Source: Lachnospiraceae bacterium
GTDB lineage: Bacteria; Bacillota; Clostridia; Lachnospirales; Lachnospiraceae
Direction of reading: 5' to 3'
Assembly: GCA_017450485.1 (NCBI GenBank)
Contig: JAFSTN010000025.1
Location: forward strand, 124,001-188,000
Length of the DNA stretch: 64,000 bases
This document shows positions 1 to 8,712 of the stretch, piece by piece (the first letter of the stretch is position 1; each line of letters starts with the position of its first letter). The notes under the pieces were generated by a model that saw nothing but the letters and a program-made list of their open reading frames with translations, was not told the origin of the DNA and did not search any database. Position numbers and translations under genes: made by a program.

Positions 1-1221
1 GTTAAACAGTTCGTTAAGTCCGTTGAGGAAAAGGCCGTCGGTGAAGATGTTTTGAACGGTCTGAATCCGGCACAGATGGTCATCAAGATCGTACGCGATG
101 AGATGACCGATCTGATGGGCTCCGAGGTTACCGATATCAGATATGAGCCCGGTAAGAGCCTTACGGTCATCATGATGTGCGGCCTTCAGGGCGCAGGTAA
201 GACCACCACCGCCGCCAAGCTGGCAGGCAAGATGAAGCTCAAGAGCAAGAAGGTTCTTCTTGCAGCCTGCGATACGTACAGACCGGCTGCCATTACGCAG
301 CTGGAGGTCAATGCGAAGAAGCAGGAAGTTGACTGCTTTTCAATGGGCGATCAGGTCAGCCCTGTAGAGATCGCAAAGGCAGCTTATGATAAAGCCGCAT
401 CCGGGAACTATAATGTTCTCATCATAGATACAGCCGGCCGTCTTCATATTGACGAGGAGATGATGGATGAACTCAAGGCCATCAAGAGAGAGGTCCCTGT
501 TCATCAGACGATACTTGTTGTCGATGCGATGACCGGTCAGGATGCCGTAAATGTAGCCGGAGATTTTGATACACAGATCGGCATAGACGGTGTCATCCTC
601 TCCAAGAGTGATTCCGATACCAGAGGCGGCGCGGCGCTATCTGTTAAAGCCGTTACCGGCAAGCCGATACTGTTCGTCGGTATGGGTGAGAAGCTCTCTG
701 ATCTGGAGCCTTTTTATCCTGACAGGATGACGAGCCGTATACTCGGCATGGGTGATGTGCTCACACTGATAGATAAGGCCCAGGAGAATATTGATATAGA
801 TGAGGCCGCATCCAAAGACATGGCCGATCGTATGAAGAAGGGCAAGTTCGACTTCAACGATTATCTTGAGAGCATGAAGCAGATGCGCAATATGGGCGGT
901 CTGTCATCGATCCTCGGGATGCTGGGTATGGGATCACAGATGAAGGGCGTGGACCTGGAGTCAGTAGCCAATGAGAAGCAGATGAGTCATATGGAAGCCA
1001 TAGTGCTGTCCATGACACCTGACGAGAGATCGGATCCCAAGCTCCTCACTCCTTCACGCAAGCATCGTATAGCAAGGGGCGCAGGACTGGATATAAGCGA
1101 GGTCAATCGCTTCATCAAGCAGTTTGAACAATCTCAGAAGCTGATGAAGCAAATGGGCGGAGCAGGAAAACGCGGATTTAAACTGCCGGGCGGTTTCGGC
1201 GGACTTGGCGGTTTATTTTAA
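1..1221 (+). CDS. ffh: Signal recognition particle GTPase Ffh (5' end outside window)
   Basis: Ffh binds signal sequences and SRP RNA and delivers ribosome-nascent chains to FtsY at the membrane. The frame is open from base 1, so only the C-terminal 406 residues are present and the first part of the N domain is missing. Visible motifs are the P-loop GLQGAGKTTT (about base 181), DTYRPAA, the G3 motif DTAGR, and an M domain rich in Met ending in a Gly/Phe-rich tail. The G4 motif reads SKSDSDTRGG, whereas the family usually has TKLDGDARGG; the Asp needed for guanine contact is kept. It is the first visible gene of an operon with rpsP only 21 bases downstream. Confidence 0.97.
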   Translation, partial: VKQFVKSVEEKAVGEDVLNGLNPAQMVIKIVRDEMTDLMGSEVTDIRYEPGKSLTVIMMCGLQGAGKTTTAAKLAGKMKLKSKKVLLAACDTYRPAAITQLEVNAKKQEVDCFSMGDQVSPVEIAKAAYDKAASGNYNVLIIDTAGRLHIDEEMMDELKAIKREVPVHQTILVVDAMTGQDAVNVAGDFDTQIGIDGVILSKSDSDTRGGAALSVKAVTGKPILFVGMGEKLSDLEPFYPDRMTSRILGMGDVLTLIDKAQENIDIDEAASKDMADRMKKGKFDFNDYLESMKQMRNMGGLSSILGMLGMGSQMKGVDLESVANEKQMSHMEAIVLSMTPDERSDPKLLTPSRKHRIARGAGLDISEVNRFIKQFEQSQKLMKQMGGAGKRGFKLPGGFGGLGGLF

Positions 1222-1242
1222 TAAATCATATGGAGGTAAAAT

Positions 1243-1485
1243 ATGGCAGTAAAGATCAGATTAAGAAGAATGGGTAAGAAAAAGGAGCCTTACTACAGAG
1301 TAGTGGTTGCTGATTCAAGATCACCCCGTGACGGAAGATTCATTGCTGAGATAGGTACTTACAATCCCAATACCGATCCTTCCACATTCAAGGTAGATGA
1401 AGAAGAAGCCAAGAAGTGGATCGCCAACGGAGCTCAGCCCACCGAAGTGGTATCCAAGCTGTTCAAAGTTGCCGGGATCATATAA
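1243..1485 (+). CDS. rpsP: 30S ribosomal protein S16
   Basis: This is an 80-residue protein with the family N-terminus [19 protein letters not shown] and the conserved stretch around [18 protein letters not shown]16 is an assembly protein of the 30S subunit body. A ribosome binding site (ggagg) lies 8 bases before the ATG. Its place between ffh and a KH-domain gene, followed by rimM and trmD, is the standard Firmicutes order, so identity and co-transcription are both secure. Confidence 0.98.
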   Translation: MAVKIRLRRMGKKKEPYYRVVVADSRSPRDGRFIAEIGTYNPNTDPSTFKVDEEEAKKWIANGAQPTEVVSKLFKVAGII

Positions 1486-1497
1486 GAGGTGACCGGT

Positions 1498-1728
1498 ATG
1501 AAAGAATTGGTAGAAGTAATTGCCAAGGCGCTTGTAGACAAGCCCGATGAAGTGGTGGTTACGGAAGAGGAGTCGGGTAAGAATCTGACTGTCAAACTTC
1601 ATGTAGCCGAAACCGATATGGGTAAAGTCATAGGCAAACAGGGCAGAATAGCTAAAGCGATACGTTCTGTTGTGAAAGCGGCTTCTACTTCCGACAACAG
1701 AAGGGTGGATGTGGAAATAGTCGAATGA
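1498..1728 (+). CDS. khpA: KH-domain RNA-binding protein KhpA
   Basis: This small 76-residue protein is made of a single KH domain with the GxxG loop seen as GKQG inside VIGKQGRIAKAIR. In Firmicutes KhpA pairs with KhpB/Jag and binds many RNAs. The ATG at 1498 was chosen over an upstream GTG at 1489 because gaggtga sits just before it and family members begin with MKELVE-like sequence. Its stop overlaps the ATG of rimM by four bases (atga), which implies translational coupling. Confidence 0.95.
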   Translation: MKELVEVIAKALVDKPDEVVVTEEESGKNLTVKLHVAETDMGKVIGKQGRIAKAIRSVVKAASTSDNRRVDVEIVE

Positions 1729-2228
1729 CAGACAGATTTCAGATAGGAGTCATCACATCGACTCACGGTATACGCGGCGAGGTAAAGGTATATCCAACTA
1801 CGGATGATGCCCGCAGGTTTAAAAAACTGAAAACCGTGACCGCCGATACCGGAAAAGAAAAGCTCGAACTTCATGTAAAGAGTGTCAAGTTCTTCAAGCA
1901 GTTCGTTATACTCAGTTTTGAAGAATATGATGATATCAATGAGGTCGAGTTTCTGAGAAAGGCATCACTCACCATAGATCGTAGCGACGCGGTAGCGCTC
2001 GGAAAAGACGAATATTTCGTAGCCGATCTGATAGGCCTCAAATGTATTTCCGATACGGGAGAGGAACTCGGTGAGATCAAGGATGTGCTTGAAACAGGTG
2101 CCAATGACGTGTATGTCATAGATCAGGGAAAAAACGAACTGCTTATCCCGGCCATAAAAGACTGTATTATTGACGTTGATATGGAAGCGGGGGTCATGCG
2201 GGTCCACCTTATGGAGGGACTGATATGA
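1725..2228 (+). CDS. rimM: 16S rRNA processing protein RimM
   Basis: RimM binds S19 and helps maturation of the 30S head. The protein has 167 residues, the usual length, with the N-terminal RimM barrel (QIGVITSTHGIRGEVKVYP) followed by a PRC-barrel domain (about residues 95-167, DLIGLKCISDTGEELGEI). It overlaps khpA upstream and trmD downstream by four bases each, so the three are probably translated in a coupled way. Confidence 0.96.
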   Translation: MTDRFQIGVITSTHGIRGEVKVYPTTDDARRFKKLKTVTADTGKEKLELHVKSVKFFKQFVILSFEEYDDINEVEFLRKASLTIDRSDAVALGKDEYFVADLIGLKCISDTGEELGEIKDVLETGANDVYVIDQGKNELLIPAIKDCIIDVDMEAGVMRVHLMEGLI

Positions 2229-2938
2229 TCAGATTCAGTGTTATGACCCTTTTCCCTGAGATGATAGAAGCGGGTGTGAATGTATCTATACTGGCCAGAG
2301 CCGCAGCGAATCACCTTCTGGATATACGTGCTGTGAATATCCGCGATTATACCGATAACAAGCACGGCAGAGTAGATGATTATACATACGGCGGCGGCGC
2401 AGGGATGCTGATGCAGGCGCAGCCCATATATGACTGTTATCAGGCGCTGGTTAATGAACAGCCCGCGGACCGTGTCATTTATCTGACGCCGCAGGGCAGA
2501 ACATTTGATCAGGAAATGGCATGTGAACTGGCAGGAGAAAAGCATGTGGTTTTTCTCTGCGGTCACTACGAGGGAGTGGACGAGAGGGTCCTTGAGGCCA
2601 TAGTTACGGATTATGTATCGATCGGTGATTATGTCCTTACGGGCGGCGAGCTTCCCGCCATGGTCATGATAGACGCTATCTCGAGGCATATACCGGGAGT
2701 TTTGCATAATGAAGACAGTACCGATGCGGAGAGCTTCTCGGATGGCTTGCTGGAGTACCCTCAGTACACCAGACCGGAAGAGTGGATGGGGAAAAAAGTA
2801 CCCGAGATTCTCCTTAGCGGTGATCATGCAAAGGTCGATGTGTGGCGGCACAACGAATCGCTGAAAAGGACTAAATCAAGACGGCCGGATCTGTATGATG
2901 CATATATTTCATTACATCCGGAAGAAACGTTTCAATAA
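2225..2938 (+). CDS. trmD: tRNA (guanine-37-N1)-methyltransferase TrmD
   Basis: TrmD methylates G37 of tRNAs that read CNN codons, preventing +1 frameshifts. The 237-residue protein shows the SPOUT trefoil-knot SAM site: [13 protein letters not shown] and, further on, [19 protein letters not shown]. The family signature [11 protein letters not shown] is present near residue 178. It starts on the last bases of rimM (atga overlap). Length and motifs are normal. Confidence 0.97.
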   Translation: MIRFSVMTLFPEMIEAGVNVSILARAAANHLLDIRAVNIRDYTDNKHGRVDDYTYGGGAGMLMQAQPIYDCYQALVNEQPADRVIYLTPQGRTFDQEMACELAGEKHVVFLCGHYEGVDERVLEAIVTDYVSIGDYVLTGGELPAMVMIDAISRHIPGVLHNEDSTDAESFSDGLLEYPQYTRPEEWMGKKVPEILLSGDHAKVDVWRHNESLKRTKSRRPDLYDAYISLHPEETFQ

Positions 2939-2952
2939 CAAGGAGGAGCATT

Positions 2953-3300
2953 ATGAGCGAGATTATAAGAGAGATTGAGAACGAGCAGCTTAAAGCGGAT
3001 GCGCCCGAGCTCAATGTAGGTGATACCGTTAAAGTACACGGTAAGATCAAAGAGGGTAACCGTGAGAGGATCCAGGTATTCGAGGGAACGATCATCAAGG
3101 TTCAGGGTACCGGTGCAAGAAAGACCTTTACCGTACGTAAGAATTCCAACGGTGTAGGCGTTGAGAAGACATGGCCCGTACACTCACCCCTCGTGGAGAA
3201 GGTTGAGATCGTAAGATCCGGTAAAGTCCGCAGAGCTAAGCTGACATATCTGCGCGGCAGAGTCGGCAAGGCTGCCAAGGTTAAAGAGAAAGTTAAATGA
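2953..3300 (+). CDS. rplS: 50S ribosomal protein L19
   Basis: This 115-residue protein has the L19 KOW-like core ([26 protein letters not shown]) and the conserved tail [21 protein letters not shown]19 sits at the 30S-50S interface. A strong site aaggagg precedes the ATG. A strong intrinsic terminator follows 18 bases after the stop, so this ends the ffh-rplS unit. Confidence 0.98.
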   Translation: MSEIIREIENEQLKADAPELNVGDTVKVHGKIKEGNRERIQVFEGTIIKVQGTGARKTFTVRKNSNGVGVEKTWPVHSPLVEKVEIVRSGKVRRAKLTYLRGRVGKAAKVKEKVK

Positions 3301-3318
3301 TCGAATGATCAGGCGAAG

Positions 3319-3343
3319 AGGCACCCGTTCGGGTGCCTTTTTT
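3319..3343 (+). terminator. Intrinsic terminator after rplS
   Basis: A perfect 8-bp stem aggcaccc/gggtgcct with a 4-base loop (gttc) is followed directly by six T residues. It separates the ribosomal-protein operon from lepB, which has its own -10 box just downstream. Confidence 0.93.
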
Positions 3344-3353
3344 GTATGGTTTA

Positions 3354-3362
3354 TGGTATAAT
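3354..3362 (+). promoter_or_regulatory. Extended -10 promoter before lepB
   Basis: The sequence tggTATAAT is a TGn-extended consensus -10 box. No good -35 is visible, because that position falls in the terminator arm, which fits an extended -10 promoter. A start about seven bases downstream would fall near 3369, only a few bases before the ATG of lepB at 3372. Confidence 0.6.
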
Positions 3363-3371
3363 AAATTAGTT

Positions 3372-3956
3372 ATGGCCAAGACTAAAGGACTCACTTTCTA
3401 TCGAAAAGAAAGGAAACTGAATAAGGAATCGGTCAAAGGGATGATCGAGCTTTTGGCGGCTACTCTTATAACCGTTTTTCTGGCATTTGGCATAACTTAT
3501 GTATTCGGCAGCCGGACCGGAGTTATCGGTGATTCCATGGAGGAAGCGCTTCCGGCATCCAGTCAGATACTGATCAACAGATTCATATATATGGTTTCAT
3601 CTCCCAAGCGCGGTGATGTGGTGGTCTTTCTTCCGTATGGCAATACAAATACCCACTACTATACCAAGAGAGTTGTGGCTCTCCCGGGAGAGACCGTTCA
3701 GATCATGGATGGCAGACTGTATGTAGACGGCTATGTCGCAGAATCCCAGGATGCATATGACTATATGGAGGATGCGGGTATGGCAGAGACTCCGATCGTG
3801 CTGGGGGAGAGAGAATACTTCGTTTTAGGCGATAACCGGAACAGTTCGGAGGATTCCAGATCGGGCAACATAGGTCCCGTGAACAGGGCCGACATCATTG
3901 GCAAGGCATGGCTGGTCATACCCGGTAAAGACGGGCGTGTCAGCCTGGTGGAATAG
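3372..3956 (+). CDS. lepB: Signal peptidase I (first copy)
   Basis: This membrane serine protease removes signal peptides from exported proteins. One N-terminal TM segment (about residues 25-45) precedes the catalytic Ser55 in GDSM, Lys99 in TKRVVALPGE, and the conserved box GDNRNSSEDSR. At 194 residues it is a normal Gram-positive SipS/LepB size. ATG 3372 is the first ATG in frame; upstream in-frame codons overlap the terminator and the promoter. No Shine-Dalgarno is visible, so translation may be close to leaderless. A second signal peptidase gene lies one gene downstream, with rbgA between. Confidence 0.93.
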   Translation: MAKTKGLTFYRKERKLNKESVKGMIELLAATLITVFLAFGITYVFGSRTGVIGDSMEEALPASSQILINRFIYMVSSPKRGDVVVFLPYGNTNTHYYTKRVVALPGETVQIMDGRLYVDGYVAESQDAYDYMEDAGMAETPIVLGEREYFVLGDNRNSSEDSRSGNIGPVNRADIIGKAWLVIPGKDGRVSLVE

Positions 3957-3959
3957 ATC

Positions 3960-4781
3960 ATGAATATACAATGGTACCCCGGTCATATGACCAAAGCTCT
4001 GAGACAGATGAAGGATGATATGAAGCTCATCGACCTGGTCATAGAGCTTCTGGATGCCAGAGTACCCTTAAGCTCTCGCAATCCGGATATAGATACGCTG
4101 GCTTCGGGTAAAGCGAGGATCGTGATACTGAATAAGTCCGATCTGGCCGATCCCGATGCGGTACAGGGATGGAAGTTCCACTTTGAGGAAAAGGGTATGA
4201 TATGCATACCTTTGGATTCGCGTGTAAACCGGAATATGGATAAGATCCGGGCACAGTGCCGGCAGGCGTGTGCAGCCAAGATAGAGCGCGACCGGGCCAG
4301 AGGAATAAAGAACAGACCTGTCAGGGCTATGGTTGCCGGTATTCCGAATGTCGGCAAGTCCACATTTATCAATTCCTTTGCCGGCAAAGCCAGTGCCAGA
4401 ACCGGGAATAAACCGGGCGTGACCAAGGGGGCGCAGTGGATCCGCATAGATAAGCAATTGGAACTTCTGGATACCCCCGGCATACTGTGGCCCAAATTTG
4501 AAGATCAGGCCGTGGGGCGATCTCTGGCGCTGATCGGTTCGATCAATGATGAGATCTTGAGCATGGATGAATTGTGCGGGATCTTGCTTGATTATCTGCA
4601 AACGAATTACCCCGATGCCCTGGAAGAGCGCTACGGTGGTCAGGACATGGACTCGATAGCCGCCCGGCTGGGCTGCGTCGGAAAGGGCGGAGAATATGAT
4701 TATACAAGAGCCTGTAAAGGGCTGCTTGATGATTTCAGATCAGGAAGGCTTGGGAAAATAAGCTTGGAGGTAGCACCATGA
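3960..4781 (+). CDS. rbgA: Ribosome biogenesis GTPase RbgA (YlqF)
   Basis: RbgA is a circularly permuted GTPase needed for late assembly of the 50S subunit. The permuted order is visible: G4 (LNKSD, about residue 58) comes before G1 (GIPNVGKST, about residue 126) and G3 (DTPG). The N-terminal QWYPGHMTKALRQM is diagnostic of YlqF. The protein has 273 residues. It starts 3 bases after lepB and its end overlaps the next lepB by 4 bases, so it is part of one operon from lepB to rnhB. Confidence 0.96.
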   Translation: MNIQWYPGHMTKALRQMKDDMKLIDLVIELLDARVPLSSRNPDIDTLASGKARIVILNKSDLADPDAVQGWKFHFEEKGMICIPLDSRVNRNMDKIRAQCRQACAAKIERDRARGIKNRPVRAMVAGIPNVGKSTFINSFAGKASARTGNKPGVTKGAQWIRIDKQLELLDTPGILWPKFEDQAVGRSLALIGSINDEILSMDELCGILLDYLQTNYPDALEERYGGQDMDSIAARLGCVGKGGEYDYTRACKGLLDDFRSGRLGKISLEVAP

Positions 4782-5326
4782 GTGGAAATGAGAAGCTGAA
4801 GGAATTTTTGTCGATATCGGTCTATCTGCTGATAGTTCTGTTCCTGTCATATATGTTTGTGCATTTCGTAGGACAGAGAACACTGGTCAACGGAGTTTCA
4901 ATGGAAGATACATTGCAGGACGGTGATAATCTGCTGGTTGATAAGCTTACTTACCGGTTTAATGATCCCGAGAGATTCGATGTCATAGTGTTTAAATACA
5001 CACATAAGGACAATACCTACTATGTTAAGCGCATCATCGGTCTGCCCGGAGAGACTGTTCAGATAGACAATACGGGAGCCATATATATAAACGGCAATCA
5101 GATCGAGGAGCATTACGGATACGAAACGATCAAAGATCCCGGAATAGCGGCAGCACCGATAACATTGGGTGAAGATGAATTCTTTGTGCTCGGAGATAAT
5201 CGTAATAATTCAGCCGATTCCCGTGTTGCTCAGGTTGGCAATATAGACCGGGATATCATAGTTGGCAGAGCCTGGGTACGGATATGGCCGCTGCACAATG
5301 CCGGAAAGGTTGCGGATATCAAATGA
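4778..5326 (+). CDS. lepB: Signal peptidase I (second copy)
   Basis: This is a second signal peptidase I of 182 residues. It has an N-terminal TM segment (about residues 9-27), catalytic Ser41 in NGVSMEDTL, Lys84 in VKRIIGLPGE and the box GDNRNNSADSR. It overlaps rbgA at its start (atga) and rnhB at its end. Paired signal peptidases are common in Firmicutes with many exported proteins. The two copies here are clearly diverged in sequence, so this is not a recent duplication. Confidence 0.94.
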   Translation: MSGNEKLKEFLSISVYLLIVLFLSYMFVHFVGQRTLVNGVSMEDTLQDGDNLLVDKLTYRFNDPERFDVIVFKYTHKDNTYYVKRIIGLPGETVQIDNTGAIYINGNQIEEHYGYETIKDPGIAAAPITLGEDEFFVLGDNRNNSADSRVAQVGNIDRDIIVGRAWVRIWPLHNAGKVADIK

Positions 5327-6081
5327 GTCTGTCACTTGCCGATATAAAAAAGGAGCTAAAAGCAACGGATCCGGCAGGACTGCCCGAAATAATAAGCCGG
5401 TATGAGTTCGATGAGCGTGCATCCGTTCAAAAAGAACTGGAGAGTGCCCGGAAAAGATACGATAAATACATTAAAGAACTCGACAGGCTTGAGACGATGG
5501 CTCAATATGAGGAGAAGTACTCCGAATATGAGTATATATGCGGTATCGATGAAGTGGGCAGAGGCCCGCTTGCAGGACCCGTGGTTGCAGGCGCGGTTAT
5601 TCTTCCGCGAGGGGCCAGGATCCCTTATATCAATGACTCCAAGCAGCTCTCCGAGGCCAAGAGAGAGGAACTCTATGATGTGATCATGGATCAGGCCGTA
5701 AGCGTCGGCATCGGCCAGGCATCCTGTGAAAGAATAGACGAGATAAATATCCTGAATGCCACATATGAAGCGATGAGAGAGGCCATTTCAAAACTTGATC
5801 CGAAACCCGGTCTGTTGCTTAATGATGCGGTGACCATTCCCGGGGTGGATATCAGACAGATCCCGATCATAAAAGGCGATGCAAAATCGATGAGCATAGC
5901 CGCAGCCAGCATAATAGCGAAAGTCACCAGAGATCGCATAATGGTCGAATATGACAGTGTATATCCGGGATACGGTTTTGCATCCAACAAGGGATACGGG
6001 GCAGCAGCGCATATCGAGGCGCTTAAAACGCTGGGGCCTACTCCGATCCACAGGAGAAGCTTCATAGGTAATTTTATATAA
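5323..6081 (+). CDS. rnhB: Ribonuclease HII
   Basis: RNase HII cuts the RNA strand of RNA/DNA hybrids and removes single ribonucleotides from DNA. The core begins at YICGIDEVGRGPLAGPVVAG with the catalytic Asp-Glu pair, followed by NDSKQLSE, the third acidic residue in LLNDAV, and the IIKGDAKSMSIAAAS box. About 70 residues precede the core, a helical N-terminal extension typical of Firmicutes RnhB. ATG 5323 overlaps the lepB stop (atga), giving 252 residues; a longer frame would run back into lepB and is not needed. Confidence 0.95.
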   Translation: MSLSLADIKKELKATDPAGLPEIISRYEFDERASVQKELESARKRYDKYIKELDRLETMAQYEEKYSEYEYICGIDEVGRGPLAGPVVAGAVILPRGARIPYINDSKQLSEAKREELYDVIMDQAVSVGIGQASCERIDEINILNATYEAMREAISKLDPKPGLLLNDAVTIPGVDIRQIPIIKGDAKSMSIAAASIIAKVTRDRIMVEYDSVYPGYGFASNKGYGAAAHIEALKTLGPTPIHRRSFIGNFI

Positions 6082-6109
6082 ACTTGCATCCCCGCACGGA
6101 TCATAAAGT

Positions 6110-7996
6110 ATGTTTATTAATGGTATAAGCCCCACTCAACTGAATACTCAGCAGGGCATAGGTGCTCAGATATCATCTCAGACCGGTGGTCAGTCTTCTC
6201 CTCAAACCTCTACCGGTGGCTCTATGTCGCAGCTAAGCGGTGGCGATACGATTACCGGACAGATCGTCTCCCGATCGGAGGGAGAGGTACAGATATCCAT
6301 GGGCGGTGATTCCGTGATCACTGCTAAAATGGATATAGCCGCAGATCTGCCTGTCGGCAGTACAGTAACATTTACTGTCCTGAGCTCTGATAATAACGGG
6401 GTCACTCTGTCCCCGCTACTCACCAATACCGATACAAGCAGTTCGTTGAATACCGCATTGATGAATGCAGGTATGCAGATCGATGCCCGTAATCTGGAGA
6501 TGGTCAATTCCATGATGGAGAGGGGACTGTCGATCGGCAAAGAAGAGCTTATGCGTATGTCGCAGTCTCTGATGGGTATTTCCGATGCGGATATCAGTGA
6601 CGGAGTCATGCTTAAGTCGCTGGGGATTCAACCGACTCCCGATAATATACAGCAATTCCATGCATATCAGGGATACGAGCATCAGGTGAGTGCGGCTGTG
6701 AATGAGATCATGGATATGGTTCCCCAGACGGTTCAGTCCATGATCGCGGAAGGAGATGTTTCCGCCGCAATCGATATGACCAGGGATCTGTTGGATATAT
6801 TTACCGGTCAGGGCGCTATAGAGCAGATGACCGACTCGGAACTCGCCATGAGCGGAATGGAAGCTCCCATCAATACAGTATTGAACGGAAACGAGTTGAA
6901 TGAATTGGCCAGCCTGCTTTCGGAGAACGGTATAGATCCGGCTTTTGCACAGAGCATGGCAAACGGAGAAGTATCACTCAATGACGTGATGTTCATTATA
7001 GATGATCTGGTAAATACCGCTGCCGGAGCCAGGGAAGCCGCGGCCGATACGGAGATTGCCACTGAAACCGGTGGACAGGGACAGGACACAGCTCAGGTTA
7101 CGGTTCTTCAGGACGGCAAGGTTGTGATCTCGGATATGCCGGAAGGAGCCGAAGGTAAAGTTCAACCACAGGAACAGACTCCGGATAAGACGGTGGCAGC
7201 ACATCCTGAAAATGAACAGGCACAGCCTCAGAGTACCGGCTCTGCGGGACTGGATTTTCTGAATGCGCTTAAGTCCGGCTCCGTAAATGCTCAGACATTG
7301 AAGGATGCGCTTGATACCGCGCAGAATGTAAACGTTCGTGCGCATATAGAAGGTGTTCTTAAACTCATTCAGTCCAAACCCATGAGTACGATCATGCAGA
7401 CTGCCCTGAATAACCAATGGAAGCTGACTCCCGGACAGGTGGGTGAGGATAAGCAGGTAGCCGATCTGTATCGTCGTATGACAGAGCAGACGGGCAGGAT
7501 ACTCAACGCTCTGAATGCTCAGGCCAGATCCGATACCCCCCTGGCCGAAAGCGTGAATGACCTGTCTAAAAACATGAACTTCATGAATGAGCTTAATAAT
7601 ATGTTCAATTATATCCAGCTGCCCATGAAGCTGTCAGGAAATGACGCTCACGGGGAATTGTATGTATACAGTAACAAGAAGCATATGGCGTCACCTGACG
7701 GACAGGTCAGTGCATTGCTTCATCTGGATATGGATAATCTCGGACCGACTGATGTATATGTGACCATGAACGCATCCAATCATGTGAATACACATTTCTA
7801 TCTGCCGGATGAAGAGGCGCTGGAGCTGATAGCAGCACATATAGACGAATTGAATGAACGTATCGAACGTCGCGGTTACTCGTGCACATCAGAGATATCC
7901 AAACGTGAAGAAATGACAAATATCATGAAAGAGATTGTGGAAGATAATAAATCCACAGTCCCGGTGTCAATATCCAATTTTGATGCGAGGGCTTAG
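6110..7996 (+). CDS. FliK-like hook-length control domain protein (YlqG type)
   Basis: This 628-residue protein has a Ser/Gln/Gly-rich N-terminus, a low-complexity middle rich in Met, Gln and Ala, and a C-terminal domain (about residues 490-620: QLPMKLSGNDAHGELYVYSN, then VYVTMNASNHVNTHFYLPDE). The C-terminal domain resembles the FliK C-terminal domain. The next gene is the small FlhB-like protein, as in the B. subtilis pair ylqG-ylqH downstream of rnhB. FliK and FlhB cooperate in substrate switching of flagellar export, so these two may be partners; that function is inference. No signal peptide or TM segment is seen. Confidence 0.75.
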   Translation: MFINGISPTQLNTQQGIGAQISSQTGGQSSPQTSTGGSMSQLSGGDTITGQIVSRSEGEVQISMGGDSVITAKMDIAADLPVGSTVTFTVLSSDNNGVTLSPLLTNTDTSSSLNTALMNAGMQIDARNLEMVNSMMERGLSIGKEELMRMSQSLMGISDADISDGVMLKSLGIQPTPDNIQQFHAYQGYEHQVSAAVNEIMDMVPQTVQSMIAEGDVSAAIDMTRDLLDIFTGQGAIEQMTDSELAMSGMEAPINTVLNGNELNELASLLSENGIDPAFAQSMANGEVSLNDVMFIIDDLVNTAAGAREAAADTEIATETGGQGQDTAQVTVLQDGKVVISDMPEGAEGKVQPQEQTPDKTVAAHPENEQAQPQSTGSAGLDFLNALKSGSVNAQTLKDALDTAQNVNVRAHIEGVLKLIQSKPMSTIMQTALNNQWKLTPGQVGEDKQVADLYRRMTEQTGRILNALNAQARSDTPLAESVNDLSKNMNFMNELNNMFNYIQLPMKLSGNDAHGELYVYSNKKHMASPDGQVSALLHLDMDNLGPTDVYVTMNASNHVNTHFYLPDEEALELIAAHIDELNERIERRGYSCTSEISKREEMTNIMKEIVEDNKSTVPVSISNFDARA

Positions 7997-8305
7997 ATGG
8001 CTAAGGATAAATCATCCAAGATCAAAACAGCCATAGCGCTTGAATATGATCCCGAACAGGAGGCTCCGGTCGTCCTGGCCTCCGGTCGCGGTCAATTGGC
8101 CGAGAAGATCATAGAGAAGGCCAAAGAGAACAAGGTTCCCGTCCATCAGGACGGAGAACTGGCCGAGACACTGTCCAAGCTGGAAATAGGAGAGATGATC
8201 CCTCCCGAGCTCTATGAAGTAGTGGCTGAGATCCTTGTATTCGTCGATTCGATGGATAAGATCAAAAAGAAGATCGATGCTGCTCATTCCGTTAAGCTCA
8301 GGTGA
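7997..8305 (+). CDS. FlhB-like small protein (YlqH type)
   Basis: This 102-residue protein matches the cytoplasmic C-terminal domain of FlhB/YscU (AIALEYDPEQEAPVVLASGRGQLAEKI, ... ENKVPVHQDGELAETLSKLEIGEMIPPELYE). It has no membrane domain and no N-P-T-H autocleavage motif. It starts directly after the stop of the FliK-like gene, with gagg about 8 bases before the ATG. Free-standing FlhB C-terminal homologues next to rnhB are conserved in Firmicutes; their exact role is not known from the sequence. Confidence 0.88.
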   Translation: MAKDKSSKIKTAIALEYDPEQEAPVVLASGRGQLAEKIIEKAKENKVPVHQDGELAETLSKLEIGEMIPPELYEVVAEILVFVDSMDKIKKKIDAAHSVKLR

Positions 8306-8349
8306 TCCGAGACGCAGCAGAAAGACGATCCGGAGCACAGCAGAAAGAC
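8304..8349. repeat. Imperfect 23-bp tandem repeat before yraN
   Basis: Two adjacent 23-bp units (8304-8326 and 8327-8349) both begin with gatccg and both end with cagcagaaagac. They fill the space between the ylqH stop and the ATG of yraN. The unit length is not a multiple of three, and no Shine-Dalgarno is evident in it. Confidence 0.7.
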
Positions 8350-8712
8350 ATGAACAGGAGAAAGACCGGAACCAGACATGAGGCGCAGGCGGGAGTTTTC
8401 CTGCATGCGAATCATATAACAGGTATTACATATAACTACAGAACCCGATACGGTGAAATAGATATCATCGGATACGACGGTGATGTACTGGTTTTCTTTG
8501 AAGTGAAATACAGATCCGGTGCGGCTGCCGGGTATGCGGCGGAAGCGGTGGATATGCGTAAACAGTATCGCATATGCCGAGTCTCTGATTATTACATGAT
8601 GGAGCATCATATCGGCACGGACAGACAGGTCAGGTATGATGTGATCGCGATAGACGGCGATAAGATAGACTGGATAGAGAATGCATACGACTACATTCCC
8701 AGACAGAATTAG
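8350..8712 (+). CDS. yraN: YraN family endonuclease-fold protein
   Basis: This is a UPF0102 protein with a restriction-endonuclease-like fold. The motifs GEIDIIGYDGDVLVFFEVKYR (Glu-Asp...EVK) are the family signature. From ATG 8350 it has 120 residues, the usual length, and the conserved region begins at once (NRRKTGTRHEA). An alternative GTG at 8302 overlaps the ylqH stop and would add 16 residues coded by the tandem repeat; it is less likely but could allow coupling. The function in cells is not settled; it may process DNA or RNA. Confidence 0.88.
   Translation: MNRRKTGTRHEAQAGVFLHANHITGITYNYRTRYGEIDIIGYDGDVLVFFEVKYRSGAAAGYAAEAVDMRKQYRICRVSDYYMMEHHIGTDRQVRYDVIAIDGDKIDWIENAYDYIPRQN

Noticed and set aside
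6110-8305. Start of a flagellar gene cluster
   Set aside because: Only a FliK-like and an FlhB-like protein are present; yraN and pgeF follow. This pair next to rnhB is a known housekeeping arrangement and does not mark a flagellar operon.
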